From Sequoia sempervirens (taxonomy: Eukaryota > Streptophyta > Pinopsida > Cupressales > Cupressaceae), in contig VDFB02193867.1 of the NCBI GenBank assembly GCA_007258455.2, forward strand, positions 524,873,692 through 524,937,691: a stretch of 64,000 nucleotides of DNA. Direction: 5' to 3'. The notes under the pieces are model-generated. The model had not been told where the DNA came from. It saw only the letters and a list, made by a program, of their open reading frames with translations, and ran no database searches. This document shows, piece after piece, positions 34,801 to 47,916 of the stretch. Within the stretch, counting starts at the first letter, position 1; each line of letters starts with the position of its first letter. Both the position numbers and the translations under genes were made by a program.

Positions 34801-36878
34801 TGTTTATTATAACCCTTGAGGTGTTTAGCATCAGACTTTGCCAATTGACATACAATCTTCAAATAAGCAACTCTATTAGGAAACACTCAGGGTAGCAAAT
34901 GTGGAACCCCTTCAAATCCATAAACCCTTATTGTTGTGCAGTTGGAGAAAGCATACCAATCTCCCCAATTATGATTTACTTTGCTTTTTGGGTCTTTCTC
35001 CTTTGGTCTCAAAAATCTTTGCACCTCAGGGGATAAATTGTGATCATATGAATATCCCAGTAGTTTCATTAATGGTTTAACAAAAAAATCTCCAAAATAT
35101 AAGTAATGAGACCTATCACATCAACTATCCCATAGTGGTGTCCACATCTGTATAGGCCTAAAGTTTCCATTTTCATCTGTATCTCTAATCCTCATTTCTT
35201 TACTCCACACATTTCTAGCATGTCCATATAAAAGTAAATGCATTAATAAGGAATAGTGTTTGAAATATATATAATCACTGTTATTTTTTATCCTTTCAAG
35301 CCTTTGATTTAGGGAATTCACCAAATAATTTGCATAGTCGAATGACCTAGCATCTTTGCTATGTATATATGTTTCTACAACCGTTGGTGCAATAGACATA
35401 AGGGGTGGAACCTCTATTCCCAATACTTGGCCAGCTGAGTAATAGGTATATTGAAAGTATTCTTCAAATAAATCTACATGGAAAGGACGGTTTTCACTGC
35501 TCAAAAACCTCCTGAGCTAGCCCGCCTCATTTTTAGGTATATGAAAAGGTAGCTTCCATCTCTTGTAGATAGTATCCATGTAGTGGTATTTTATCAAGAG
35601 ATCTCTAATTGTGAATGGAAAATTCATGGAACATTCTAACTAAAACACATTAGAGATCAGGTCTTGGGAGATAACAAGCATATCGGCCCCACTTGGTGAC
35701 TGGATAGTTCTCTTCTTAATGTTATACCGACTAGCAAGGGCTTTCACCAATTCTACGTTGACGAACATGTTTGGAACCACAAGTCTTCCTAAGTTCAGTC
35801 TCCATGGGTTACAGAATGGTTGAAATCTGAATTGCTTTCTATAGTGATACATAAAAGGCTCATATCCCTGGTGTGGCATCCAAACATCCCCCAAACCCCT
35901 ATGTTTGTCTAACAATTTACTTATTTGAACACTCCTTTTGGGTCTCAGCATCGACCCCAGACATTGATCTATCAAATATTGGTTTAAGTTTCTTTTCCTT
36001 AGGATTTTCCACATTTTCTTCCATTCCAATCTCTAAAAAAATACAACTTTCTAGCTAAGAGTGAAGTACTTACATGAATTTCCACTTCGCCTAGTTTTAT
36101 TGCGTGAGAGCTCTGAGTTTTTTCCTCTCTACTTCTACCGTCAATGTAGCTTTTCTGGTTTATGCAATTATATGATTATTTCGTGGTGCAATTCACTTAT
36201 GTTCTGGCTCATTAATATGCCATATGTTTTAGTCATGTCATCGAGGAGAGAATTTGTGTTAAATATCTCGATGATGCTCCTAAACGTCACATCAACTAGT
36301 AGTAAATCATTCATCGATATATTATTGGGACCTTGGTTCGTTTTCCACTGATGGCCACCTTCTCCACTGATGAGTGTCTTTCTTTCAGTCTATCAATTGG
36401 GCATCAAATAATGCTACCCCAATGTATTCCAGCTTCACCAATAAGTGTTATATTTTGATACTCTGTGATTATATTGGGCTATAGGGGGACCACCATCATT
36501 TGTTCCGCTAATGCACTAGAGTTGTGGTGATGTGATTATCTTTATTGCTTCTATTGGCCTATTGGGGAGACTACCTTGGAAGTTAGCCCGATGGAACAAT
36601 GTTACACCGATGTAAGGTTATGAACTGCCCTCATCGAGCTATCAGTGGGGTGGTGATGGGAGTTCCACGGACGAAGTAATGCTTGGTTGATAATGTAAAT
36701 GGGACTTCAAGGAATTTTATGAATATGATTATTTGGGTAGGCTACAAAATGGGTTTCTTTACACAAACTTTCAACAATTTTTCTAAATCACGAAATTGAG
36801 TCTGGTAAAATTTTGTAAGGACTAGGAGATAAATGGATAGAGGTTGATGGAAATATGTGGGATTTTTTAGTCCTAACA
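31808..36878 (-). repeat. 3' LTR of the Tat-like element (about 5.07 kb)
   Basis: Ends are perfect 6-bp inverted repeats TGTTAG/CTAACA. Similarity to the other LTR runs from 31,811 to about 36,600, where the partner is interrupted by an insertion; positions 36,603-36,878 have no partner in this window. Relative to the 5' LTR it lacks a roughly 170-bp block (55,627-55,800), which itself looks like a diverged tandem copy of the sequence before it. The inner end has no convincing polypurine tract. Confidence 0.85.
32805..36024 (-). pseudogene. ORF of about 1,070 codons inside the 3' LTR, function unknown
   Basis: Starts at MEENVENPKEKK (ATG 36,024) about 850 bp into the LTR, and ends at a TAG at 32,807-32,805 about 1 kb before the LTR end. 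Readable segments include RSVQISKLLDKHRGLGDVWM, SPSGADMLVISQDLISNVF, GQVLGIEVPPLMSIAP, KLLGYSYDHNLSP, VNHNWGDWYAF, LPLGCEREKFDAKGF, an acidic stretch, GRELIQEAGVLLLPGWDIS, EATLLIWSLYPH and a coiled-coil-like KLVKENDKLKKQLSHQREK. Stops and frameshifts break it. The matching ORF in the other LTR is broken at different places, so the ancestor was open. No zinc knuckle, protease, RT or integrase motif is visible and I do not recognise the family. Confidence 0.75.
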
Positions 36879-37041
36879 ATGGCTCTGTCTGGGGATGAAT
36901 GATTGTAAGGTCATTGCAAGAATCCAAAAAATCTTTGGGGAGTAGACCAGGGATGAAGATGGAATATCATGAGAACCTAAAACTACTGTGCATGGAAATT
37001 TGCAAATTTCAAAAGATATCTCAGGGATTGTCCATGCACTA

Positions 37042-40000
37042 TGTCACATCCCTTACATTGAGACTATAAGTTTGGTTATGTGTTTCAAATGCAATGTTAG
37101 TTGCAAATAACTACTTTCATGTGATTATGACATTGAGAATGTAATAGTTGTTCCTTTTATTGTAACTATAATATTCACGAACTCTTTATTTGGCAAGTGA
37201 ATTTATTGTTTGTGTGAAGTTGAATGAGATCATGAGATTAAATTTATATGCATATTATTTAGTCATTGAGAACAATCTAACCATAATCCTTGTCAGTGGA
37301 TGCAGGATTGTCAAAGCCATGAGAGAAAGGGAAATATCATCAAGGAGACGACATGGTTAACTATGGATCAATTTTATTGTCTACCTCGATCCAATGTATG
37401 AAAAATATCTAAATTGTAACTTGACCATAAATAATATAAAGTAATTAATTACTCTATAAGTTAATTTATATATATATATATATAATCTTTAATTATTTTT
37501 AAGAGATTGCAAATTGATTAGTAATGTTTTAACAAATAATTAATAAATGAAATAATTAAATATAAAAGTCTTTGGAAGGAGCGAGCTAATATGGAACATT
37601 AATTTAGCATTGTAAATATTAATTTGGCTTTGAATGTTTCATGCCTTAAATTTGTAAATAAAATTTTAGTTGGCATCGAGCTTTTGAGGTAGGGTTTCTA
37701 GAAGCTCGCCATCGTGAGGAGAAACGCCCAAGAATGGGCAGGTGAATAGCTTTTGGGAAACGGCTGGAAGTTTGAGCTTCCTAAAGAAATAGACATTCAT
37801 TCATTCATTAATATATATCATCTCTCCCCATTAATGGTTCTTTCTTCCAAATGGTCAAGCATTTTCATGTGGTTACATTCAATCCTCTTTTGTAGTTTTG
37901 ATTCAATTCTATCTCGAATTTTTCTTTTACACTGTGATAAGTATCTTCTCGCATTTAGGAAATCACTCTTCCTCTGTAACTATCGGCTTAACTCGAGCCT
38001 ATTCCTTTCCCATCTGCTTCTATGCTATTGGCGAACTTTGTGATATTACTCTTTGGGTAAAACTTTGTTGGGGTTGATGCTTTAAGTTTGGTGTCTATTT
38101 TCTTATCTTTAATCCAGAAATTGTGGTTTTGAATTATTGCTTCATGTCTTGTTTATCTTCCTCATTTGAGGGCATTGGGGTTATTTTGGCTAGATGAAGT
38201 TGCAGGAGAAGAGCACTAATATCATATATCAAATTCAATTCATAGGCAAGTAACTTGTAGTATCTTATAAGTATTGAAACTGATGAATCCTTCTTGTGCT
38301 ATTTACGGTGTTGCAAATCTATCTGGAATTGGATTTCCAACCTAAAACCGTGTTCTTTTGTGTATTAGACTTGTTGCAAGTTTTCATTCTCGTATATCAT
38401 GGAAACATTGTAGATGCTTGAGTTCTTACTAGTCTAGGTTTCTTTGTTGACAATTCTAATGGTTACCCTATTTCTTGTGTTGATCCTAAGTCATCTATGC
38501 CACACTCTTTTCAATATTTCATTGATTTATAAATTGGTTAACCCTGTCAGTTTATGGATCCAATTTTCCATCTAGATTTCTGTCAGAAGCACTAGAAATG
38601 GATTATGAGTCACTCCTTATCAAATCTGAAATCAAGTTGGTTAATAAATAAGAGACTGCTAGGTTGTAATAAGTATTAGTTTTTATTAGTGAAATCTTGG
38701 GAAGTTAAATAAATAATTTGAAAACCCCCTATCGAACCTGACCTGGTTATTATTCATGCTCTTAGGAGATCTTATGATTTTGCATAGAAAAATCAATTAT
38801 ATTCATGTCTTCCTCTGTTGATTTTTTTTTTGGGCCTAAAACTGAGACATTGATCCTCTGTTGAGGAACCCGAACGGTTATGGTTCCTTCTTCTTTTCTA
38901 TGTTGTGATCAATCTTGTTTTAGTATTTAAAGATTTGTTGGATTTATAATCTAAAAAGGAATTTCACCTACTCAGCTTGATTTGTTGTTGACCTTGGGTT
39001 TTTCCTTGTTCTCTAAACCCTTATGGGATATAAAAGTGGTCTTAAAAACTCCACATCATTTAAATCTCTTCATTCACACATAAATCTTGTGGTTGAGATG
39101 CAACCTAAAACTAAGGGGGAATAACCAGACATTGTAATCTTACTTGAGACCAAAATCTATAGTTGAATGGTAAGATATGAAAGACCATTAAATTGAATAC
39201 GTCATTCAGTACATAAGATTTAAATGATAACAACCTTTGTTTAGAAAAGACATTTAGTCTTAAAGGAGGTGATAGATGTTGGGTTGAGACTCTCTCTCTT
39301 TTTCTCATTAAAATTAGATGCTTAATGATAATAGCTTAACCTTAAATAGAAAAGACTTGAAAATCCTTTATGCCAATGAATCTCTTTTATTACGTACGAA
39401 ACTTGATGGTTAAGATACAACTTCAAACTAAGAAGAAATGGAAAATAAACTACTAATTAAAACTAGAACTTGATCATAGAGTTGTCATGTCGAGCAAGGG
39501 TGAGATTGTTGACGACACATGAGTGCCAGAGATATTGGCATAGGAGTGCCAAAGATGTCGGCATAGGAGTGCCAGAGACATCGGCACAGGAGTGCTAGAA
39601 ATTATTAAAATCCTTGGCCAAGGTATGATGCCAATTAGGCAATAGTCAGCTATCATGATCCAGATATACTTTTGGTCAGAATGATCCTTCTAGTTAGGAG
39701 GTACCTACAGAGGAGGGATCGACCAGCGGTATAGGTTCATGACACCAGGCTCAAAGGCATGATGATAATTTGATTCATGTTGATTACCCTGGTGAAGGGG
39801 GGGTTCTTCAGTTGAAGAAACTCGGGAGACCAGTAGGTCTTGGATGGGCGGAAAAGCCCCTGATGATAATTCTCTTTCTCTCCTTGTTAAAGATTCCCAA
39901 GTATAACAACATGAAGATGATGTCAAATGTAATTTTCTCTCTCATAAATCCAGGTACATACAATGCTCATTAAGGTTTACTTTCATTTATGCAATGAATG

Positions 40001-40659
40001 CTATTCTTTATGTTAAACGCTCGTTGAAAGATTTTGCAGTCAAACAGTTATTGAATCATTTTGCTGAAATGAAAGGTTTGAATTTAGCTAATGAATTTAA
40101 AGAAGATATTTCTTTTTCCTTTGTTCATCAATTAGTTTAATGGGAACTCTTGATGGTTTTGTTAGTTAGTTATAGCCAAATGAAAGCAGGCATTTGGTCC
40201 ATTTCTTAAACCCTGGAAGAGAGTCGTTACATTTGTTTATTAGTTATAGTATTCTTCATTATTTTCTAGAAGCAAACAAAAGTAATTATTAACTTTCTAT
40301 AATTTTTATGTATATGTTTACATTTAATAGTTTCCTTTCAGTTTGAATTGGTAGTTAAAAGTTAGTTGATGAGTTGTATAATGTAACGACAACAAAATTT
40401 ATTTTCTTTATCATCTAACGGCAAAGGAAAAACCCTAGTTTGGTAGTTATCAAGTTATTTATCTGTCATGAACAGTTGGTGGAAAACAGTTAGATGTTAC
40501 ATGTCAGCTGAAACTGAAAATCCAAAAGATAGAATTGCATGTTTGAATTAGTTGGAAATAATTTGGAAACCCTAGTTTTGAAAACAAGTTAGTTGCAGCT
40601 CAGTTGAAAGTTAGTTGATAGTTGAAAATTTTAATTTGTAGACTAGTTAGGTTGCTACA
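37042..40659 (+). repeat. 5' LTR of the nested element
   Basis: Near-identical along its length to 44,216-47,824. Includes an (AT)n run near 37,470, a 23-bp minisatellite at 39,521 and a TATA-like gggatataaaagt near 39,024 that is conserved in the other LTR (46,193). That is a candidate core promoter. Confidence 0.92.
39521..39612. repeat. 23-bp minisatellite within the LTR
   Basis: gagtgcc(a/t)-aga starts at 39,521, 39,544, 39,567 and 39,590, exact 23-bp spacing, with (t/c)ggca(t/c)agg between. A corresponding array is at about 46,684-46,775 in the other LTR. Confidence 0.9.
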
Positions 40660-40661
40660 TA

Positions 40662-40674
40662 TGGTATCAGAGCT
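40662..40674 (+). promoter_or_regulatory. primer-binding site (initiator tRNA-Met type)
   Basis: TGGTATCAGAGCT lies two bases after the LTR end. TGGTATCAGAGC is the standard plant PBS complementary to the 3' end of initiator tRNA-Met, and it fixes the plus orientation of the element. Confidence 0.9.
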
Positions 40675-43600
40675 ACCAGGTTCGACATTGAACCTCGAGG
40701 CTCATCATGTAATTCAGAGAATTGAAACCAACATTAGAAACCTTGTAAATCTTATGCATTGGATCTATCACATGAAGTGATTGTTGTTGTGAACAATTAT
40801 GTAATTGAGTCTATCACAGGAAGTGATAGTCAATCATGTAAACAAATCTAGTACGAGTCTATCAGAAGAAGTGATAGCCTTTTTTGTAACCATTTGGAAT
40901 TGAATTTGGCACAGAAAGTGATAATAATTTTTGTAAACAATTTTCCTTGTAACCATTAAATGCTCGTAGAAGTAATTTGAGTTATCAAGTAATTATGAAA
41001 CCATTCTATCTAAGTTAAGGCAAGGTATGCCTAGGGTACCGAGATTGTGATCAAACCTAAATAATGGCATATTTTGAAATTGTACACTTAAAGATGGGAG
41101 GATCTAGAACCAATCAACCAGGTGCAGGGGCATCTGAGAGTTGAATTTTTTTGAGAATATATCAAGACTTATGGATAAGATGAACTCTGGTCTAACTTCT
41201 AGATAGCTCAGAATGAGCCAAGTGGAGTTAAAGGAACAAGATGACAAGAAAAATAATAGTCAAGGACAATATGTTGTTGCATGAAAGCTAGTTTGAGAAA
41301 AGAGGAAGCAAATTAGTGTTTTATCTTTTGATTCGTTTGTGGAGTCTAGAAGAATGAGTCAGTAAGAGAAAGGATGTTTGTTTACTTCATGGAAGAGGAG
41401 TTACCTCATATTGATAGTATTGTGAGATTACATATTAAGTTGTTTGAGGATATCACTTTTGGTTCTTCATCAGACTGATGAAACAAGGGATGCGGGATTT
41501 GATTTGTTACGACAAGAATTTATTGTCATAAGCAACATGAAATGCAGATATGATATGACAAGATGATGGACAACTTAAGATGACAAGTTTGTTATCTACA
41601 TATATGGACCACAATATTATTAGAATGATAAAATACTTGTTTATTGACTATGAGGTGACTTAAGACCAGCAGAGCATACTCTGTGTTCCTTAATGATTTA
41701 CATTTGAACCATTTTGATCAGGTCTCAAAACATATTTACATAACATTCATCAAGAAAGAACTTTGATCTTTATGGTATATCCAGAAGTATTGGCATATAT
41801 GGTGCATTATAATTATCTCATGTATTTACTTTGCCAGTAATATTCAGTAATTTTAGTTAAAATTGGTTCATCTTCTTAGCAGTGATTGTGTTTTGGCCAG
41901 TGGTAGTGAAATTCATGGTGCAGATATATTCATACAAATCTTGGACAAGCATCACTGGTAGAACTCTTGGACAGGTTTCTATGATTGCTACTACAAAGAC
42001 ATTTCCTAGTGAACAGTGCTAATGGAGACAACAACAACATGATTAAAGTGATGGTGGAGTATCTATCAAATCATCTCTTGAAGGTACAAAGTAAAATGGT
42101 AAAAGTTAATTGTTCAAAACTCTCATTGACCTCTCATCACATACGTTTATTGTTCAAAAATTCAGTCATAATTGGTACAATGATGATAGGGTGGTTAAAG
42201 CGGACAACTTGTGTGAATGTTAGATTCACAAAACATTTTTGTTGATATACCCAAGGTATGTGATTCTAATAAAATTTGTAATTCAGACATGCTTAGTTAT
42301 TTTTATCTACCTAGAAAGAAATAGAAGAATAGTGTTATGAGTCTATAGGAATGGTATTGTTACAATTCAATACATGGCTCAAAGCTTGATTTTCCACAAG
42401 GTTATTACAGATCTTCTTGGTAATTTTGACAATGGCATAATGACTCTGAAGTCTTTAACTATAACATATTTGCTAGTGGTAATTTTAGTGATGGCAACAA
42501 AGGGACATACAAATCCACAGGTATATGGTATTCTTTAGCTGGAGGATACTTGGTACAGATGATATTCGACCGGTTTCTAAATTTGGCTCAATTCACCTTG
42601 ATCATTAAGCATGTATCTTTGACACATGATATGAGCAGGAACACACACATATCTTGGTTATGTATAAAATACAATGGTTTCCTCGTATGTTTCACCACAC
42701 AGTAAATTGGCCAAATAGTTGTACAAAAATCATTCTTTTTAGGGGAAATCTTTTCATGCTTATTCTTACCTTGTTGACAGTGTTGGCATTATTGTTTTCT
42801 CAAGTGGTGTTATATTGGCATGGAATGCGGAGAAAATGGTATAGAACCAGGAAATACTTGTTCACCGAGACTCATTAGAAAACTAATTGCTTTATACAAA
42901 TAATTAAGCATAAGGATGGAAGTCTTGAGGGACTTATTTGTTGATGCATTTGTAACACAAATTCTAACCTATTAAAAGTTTTTGGAAAGATTGATTGCAG
43001 TACAACAATCTACCCCCCCTTGTTAATGACTTAGTCAAGTCACGTGATGCATGATAAATTTCCTCTATATTTTTGCACTCCATTGGATTCAGGAAAATTC
43101 CTTTTAATACTAGCAAGAGATGCCAATTCTTTATTTCTTAAAATTTTGAAATGGTCTAGCCGCTGAGTATTGAAAATTGTTATGGCCAATTGGTCAAATT
43201 TTGATTTAATGATGAAAATGAGTTTCTTCTTTTGACTTATTGCTAGAATTAAAGTTGTATATATTTGATATTGAGGTAAGTTATTGTGTAGGAACATTTT
43301 GGTTGTTCACAATGTTGATGAAATTTTCATCTCTATCATGTCCTAGATGGGCCTCTGATAGATCCAGTGAGGAAGTAATTATAAGAAAATGCACCTAGTA
43401 TGATCATAACTTTACAATGAAAGAAGCCTTGTGAAATGGTATGTGGGCGGACAGGTAGTCTTGTAAGCCTAGGTGATTAGTCACCCCAAGTCGAGCAGGG
43501 TGGTGAGATAATTAGCTAACCAGAGTTGTTGTACTTAGTAGGAGGGTATCCTTAGTAGTGCAACAGAGTTGGTTAAGTGGGAATACCCACCAGAGCTCAG

Positions 43601-44202
43601 ATGGCAACTGAGGGGAAATTCTTCTTTTCAGTGGCATGCCGAGTCTTGGAGGACAGTTAAACTGGAAAGGGAAATTCTGATCTTTCTTTTGTATTTACTT
43701 AACAGTTTATTTTAATGATGCATTAGATAAATGAAACTAGTACTTGATAAAACCTTTCAGCTAGAAAAGTGTAGGTTGATGTTAACCTTTGGAGAAATTC
43801 TCTTGGTCAATTTGTGATAAATGTAATTGATTGCTCTACTTAGGAAGAGTATTCATCTTATGGTGTTTTTTATAACAACTTTAATAATTCTGCTATCAAG
43901 ATGATACCATTTGAAACATTGGATAGAAAAGATGTCGAATTCCTGTAAGCTAGATAAGCTAGGAGACAGGATTAGCATTAGTCTAAGAATGAAGTCTGAA
44001 ATGGTTAAACAAACCAAACTGATCAAGAAAGATTGGTGGAAACTATTAACAGATTGAAAAGCTAAGTAAATGCCACCCTAAGGATTATGAAGAGATCCTA
44101 CAAAAATTTCCTTATCTTTTGTTGAACAATTGAGAACACTATATTTATGTTTATGGTTATGTTTAAATCTAGAATAAACAATTATTGATGACGATGATTC
44201 TT
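40675..44202 (+). pseudogene. decayed internal region of the nested element
   Basis: No open frame over about 90 codons. The only recognisable domain is an integrase tail near 43,870-43,960, reading FNNSAIKMIPFETL, which matches the YNSSI-MSPFEALYG block of Ty3/Gypsy integrases (the YGR motif is degraded). Weak gag-like traces follow ATG near 41,094 (MGGSRTNQPGAGASE). Probably a Ty3/Gypsy internal region shortened by deletions, mobilised in trans if at all. Confidence 0.55.
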
Positions 44203-44213
44203 AAGGGGAGGAG
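44203..44213 (+). promoter_or_regulatory. polypurine tract of the nested element
   Basis: aaggggaggag immediately precedes the ta/TGTCAC start of the 3' LTR, the expected site of plus-strand priming. Confidence 0.8.
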
Positions 44214-44215
44214 TA

Positions 44216-47200
44216 TGTCACATCCCTTACATTGAGCTATAAGTTTGGTTATGTGTTTCAAATGCAATGTTAGTTGCAAATAACTGCTTTCATGTGATTA
44301 TGACATTGAGAATGCAATAGTTGTTCCTTTTGTCGTAACTGTAATATTAACGAACTCTTTCTTTGGCAAGTGGATTTATTGTTCATGTGAAGTTGAATGA
44401 GATGATGAGATTAAATTTATATGCATATCATTTGGTCATTGAGAATGATCTAACCATAATCCTTGTTAGTGGATGCAAGATTGTCGAAGCCACAAGAGAA
44501 AGGGAAATATCATCAGGGAGAGGACATGGTTAACTATGGATCAATTTTATTGTCTACCTCGAGCCAGTGTATGACAAATATCTAAATTGTAACTTCGCCA
44601 TAAATAATATAAAGTAATTAATTACTCTATAAGTTAATTTAAATATATATATAATCTTTAATTATTTTTAAGAGATTGCAAATTGATTAGTAATGTTATA
44701 ACAAATAATTAATAAATGAAATAATTAAATATAGAAGTCTTTGGAAGGAGCGAACTAATGTGGAACATTAATTTAGCATTGTAAATATTAATTTGGCTTC
44801 GAATGTTTCATGCCTTAAATTTGCAAATAAAATTTTAGTTGGCATCAGGTTTTTGAGGCAGGGTTTTGGAAGCTCGCCACCGTGAGGAGAAACACCCAAG
44901 AATGGGAAAGTGAATAGCTTTTGGAAAATGGTTGGAAGTTCGAGCTTCCTGAGGAAATAGACATTCATTCATTCATTAATATATATCATCTCTCCTCATT
45001 TATGGTTCTTTCTTCCAGATGGTCGAGCATTTTCGTGTGGTTACATTCAATCCTCTGTTGCAGTTTTGATTTAGTTTTATCTCAAATTTATCTTTTACAT
45101 TTTGCTAAGTATCTTCTCGCATTTAGGAAATCTCTCTTCCTCTGTAACTATCGGCTTAACTCGAGCGTGTTCCTTTCTTGTCTGCTTCTATGCTATTGTG
45201 GAACTTTGTGATACTACTCTTTGGGTAAAACTCTGTTGGGGTTGATGCTTTAATTCTGGTGTCTGTTTGCTGATCTTCAATCCAAAAATTATGGTTACGA
45301 ATTCTTGCTTCCTATCTTGTTTATCTTCCTCGTTTGAGGGCATTGGGGTTATTTTGGCTACATGAAGTTGCGGGAGAAGAGCACTAATATCATATATCAA
45401 ATTCAATTCTCAGGCAAGTAACTTGTAGCATCTTCTAAGTATTGAAATTGATGAATCCTTCTTGTGCTATTTACGATGTTGCAAATCTATCTGGGATTGG
45501 ATTTCCAACCTGAAACCGTGTTCTTTTGTGTATTAGACTTGTTGCAAGTTTTTCATTCTCGTATATTACAGAAACATTGTAGATGCTTGTGTTCATACCA
45601 GTCTGGGTTCTTTTGTTGACAATTCTAATGGTTACCCTATTTCTTGCGTTGATCCTAAGTCATCTATGCCACGCTTTTTCAAATTTTCATTGATTTATAA
45701 ATTGGTTAACCCCGCTAGTTTATGGATCCAATTTTCCATCTAGATTTCTGTCAGAAGCACTAGAAATGGATTATGAGTCACTCCTTATCAAATCTGAAGT
45801 CAAGCTGGTTAATAAATAAGAGACTATTGGGTTGTAATAAGTATTAGTTTTTATTAGTGGAATCTTGGGAAGTTAAATAAATAATTTGAAAATCTCCCTA
45901 TCGAACCTGACTTGGTTATTATTCATGCTCTTAGGAGCTCTTATTATTTTGCATAGAACAATCAATTATATTCATGTCTTCCTCTGTTGACTTTTTTTTT
46001 GGGCCTAAAATTGAGACCTTGATCCTCTGTTGAGGAACCCGAACGGTTATGGTTCCTTCTTCTTTTCTATGTTGTGATCAATCTTGTTTTAGTATTTGAA
46101 GATTTGTTGGATTTATAATTTGAAAAGGAATTTCCCCTGTTTAGCTTGATCTGTTGTTGACCTTGGGTTTTTCCTTGTTCTCTGAACCCTTATGGGATAT
46201 AAAAGTGGTCTTAAAAACTCCACATCATTTAAATCTCTTCATTCATGCATAAATCTTGTGGTTGAGATGCAACTTGAAACTAAGAGGGAATAACCAGACG
46301 TTGCAATCTTACTTGAGACCAAAATTTGTAGTTGAATGGTAAGATCTGAAATACCATTAAATTGAATACGTCATTCAATACATAAGATTTAAATGATAAC
46401 AACCTTTGTTTAGAAAAGACATTTAGTCTTAAAGGAGGTGATAGATGTTGGGTTGAGACTCTCTCTCTCTTTTTCTCATTAAAAATAGATGCTTAATGAT
46501 AATAGCTTAACCTTAAATAGAAAAGACTTGAAAATCCTCTATGCCAATGAATCTCTTTTATTACGTATGAAAATTGATGGTTAAGATACAACTTCGAACT
46601 AAGAAGAAATGGAAAATAAAATGCTAATTAAAACTAGAACTTGATCAGAGAGTTGTCATGTCGAGCAAGGGTGAGATTGCTGATGGCACAGGAGTGCTAG
46701 AGATATCCGCATAGGAGTGCTAGAGATGTCAGCACAAGAGTGCCAAAGACATTGACACAGGAGTGCCATAAATTATTAAAATCCTTGGCCAAGGTATGAT
46801 GCCAGTTAGGCAATAGTCATCAATCATGATCCAGATATACTTCTAGTCAGAATGATCCTTCTAGTTAGGAGGTACCTACAGAGGAGTGATTGACCAGCAG
46901 TATAGCTTCATGACACTAGGCTCAGAGGCATGGTGATAATTTGATCCATGTTGATTACCCTCCTAAAGGGCGAGTTCTTCAATTGAAGAAACTCGAGAGA
47001 CCAGTAGGTTTTGGATGGGTAGAAAAGCCCCTGATGATAATTCTCTTTCTCTCATTAAAGATTCCCAAGTATAACAACATGAAGATGATGCCAAATGTAA
47101 TTTTCTCTCTCATAAATCCAGGTACATACAATGATCATTAAGGTTTACTTTTATTTATGCAATGAATGCTATTCTTTATGTTAAATGCTCGTTGAAATAT

Positions 47201-47824
47201 TTTGCAGTCAAACGGTTATTGAATCATTTTGCTAAAATGAAAGGTCTGAATTTAACTAATGAATTTAAAGAAGATATTTCTTCTTCCTTTGTTCATCAAT
47301 TGGTTTAATGGGAACCCTTGATGGTTTAGGTAGTTAGCTATAGCCAGATGAAAGCAGGTAGTTGGTCCATTTCTTAAACCCTGGAAGACAACTGTTACAT
47401 TTGTTTATTAGCTATAGTATTGTTCATTATTTTCTGGAAACAAAGAAAAGTAATTATTAACTTTCTGTAATTTTTCTATATATGTTTACATTTAATAGTT
47501 TCCTTTCAGTTGGAATTGGTAGTTAAAATTTAGTTGATGCGCTGTATAATGTAACGATAGCATAATTGATATTTTTTATCGTCTAACGGCAAAGGAAAAA
47601 CCCTAGTTTGGTAGTTATCAAGTTATTGATCTACTGTGAACAGTTGGTGGAAAATAGTTAGATGTTACATGTCAACTGAAACTGAAAATCCAAAAGATAG
47701 TTGCATGTTTGAATTAGCTGGAAACAGTTTGGAAATCCTAGTTTCAAAAACAAGTTAGTTGCAGCTCAGCTGAAAGTTAGTTGACAGTTGAAAATTTTAA
47801 TTTGTAGACTGTTAGGTTGTTACA
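44216..47824 (+). repeat. 3' LTR of the nested element
   Basis: Direct repeat of 37,042-40,659, same order of all landmarks: candidate TATA (46,193), 23-bp minisatellite, gttaggttgttaca end. It abuts the 3' flank of the host element's integrase at 47,825. Confidence 0.92.
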
Positions 47825-47916
47825 GAATGGCAATTCTTTACCTTCACCTAGACTACTACGCATGGAAAAAATCACTTGAAGAGGTTTTTCAAGAATTGTC
47901 CATGCACTGGCAATCC

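Larger units (their letters stand above)
37042..47824 (+). mobile_element. nested plus-strand LTR retrotransposon with 3.6-kb LTRs, decayed internal region
   Basis: 5' LTR 37,042-40,659 and 3' LTR 44,216-47,824, both TGTCACATCCC...TACA. PBS TGGTATCAGAGCT follows the 5' LTR after two bases, and a purine tract aaggggaggag precedes the 3' LTR. The internal region is only about 3.55 kb and has no long open frame. The LTRs differ at a modest number of scattered positions, so insertion is younger than the host element but not recent. Flanks are cacta (left) and gaatg (right), so no target-site duplication is visible. Confidence 0.92.

Noticed and set aside
37467..37486. (AT)n run considered as an origin or promoter
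   Set aside because: Simple microsatellite; shortened in the other LTR at about 44,643.
37753..38043. 96-codon open frame repeated at 44,921-45,211
   Set aside because: The two copies are just the two LTRs of the nested element. Conservation is explained by LTR identity and the product resembles nothing.
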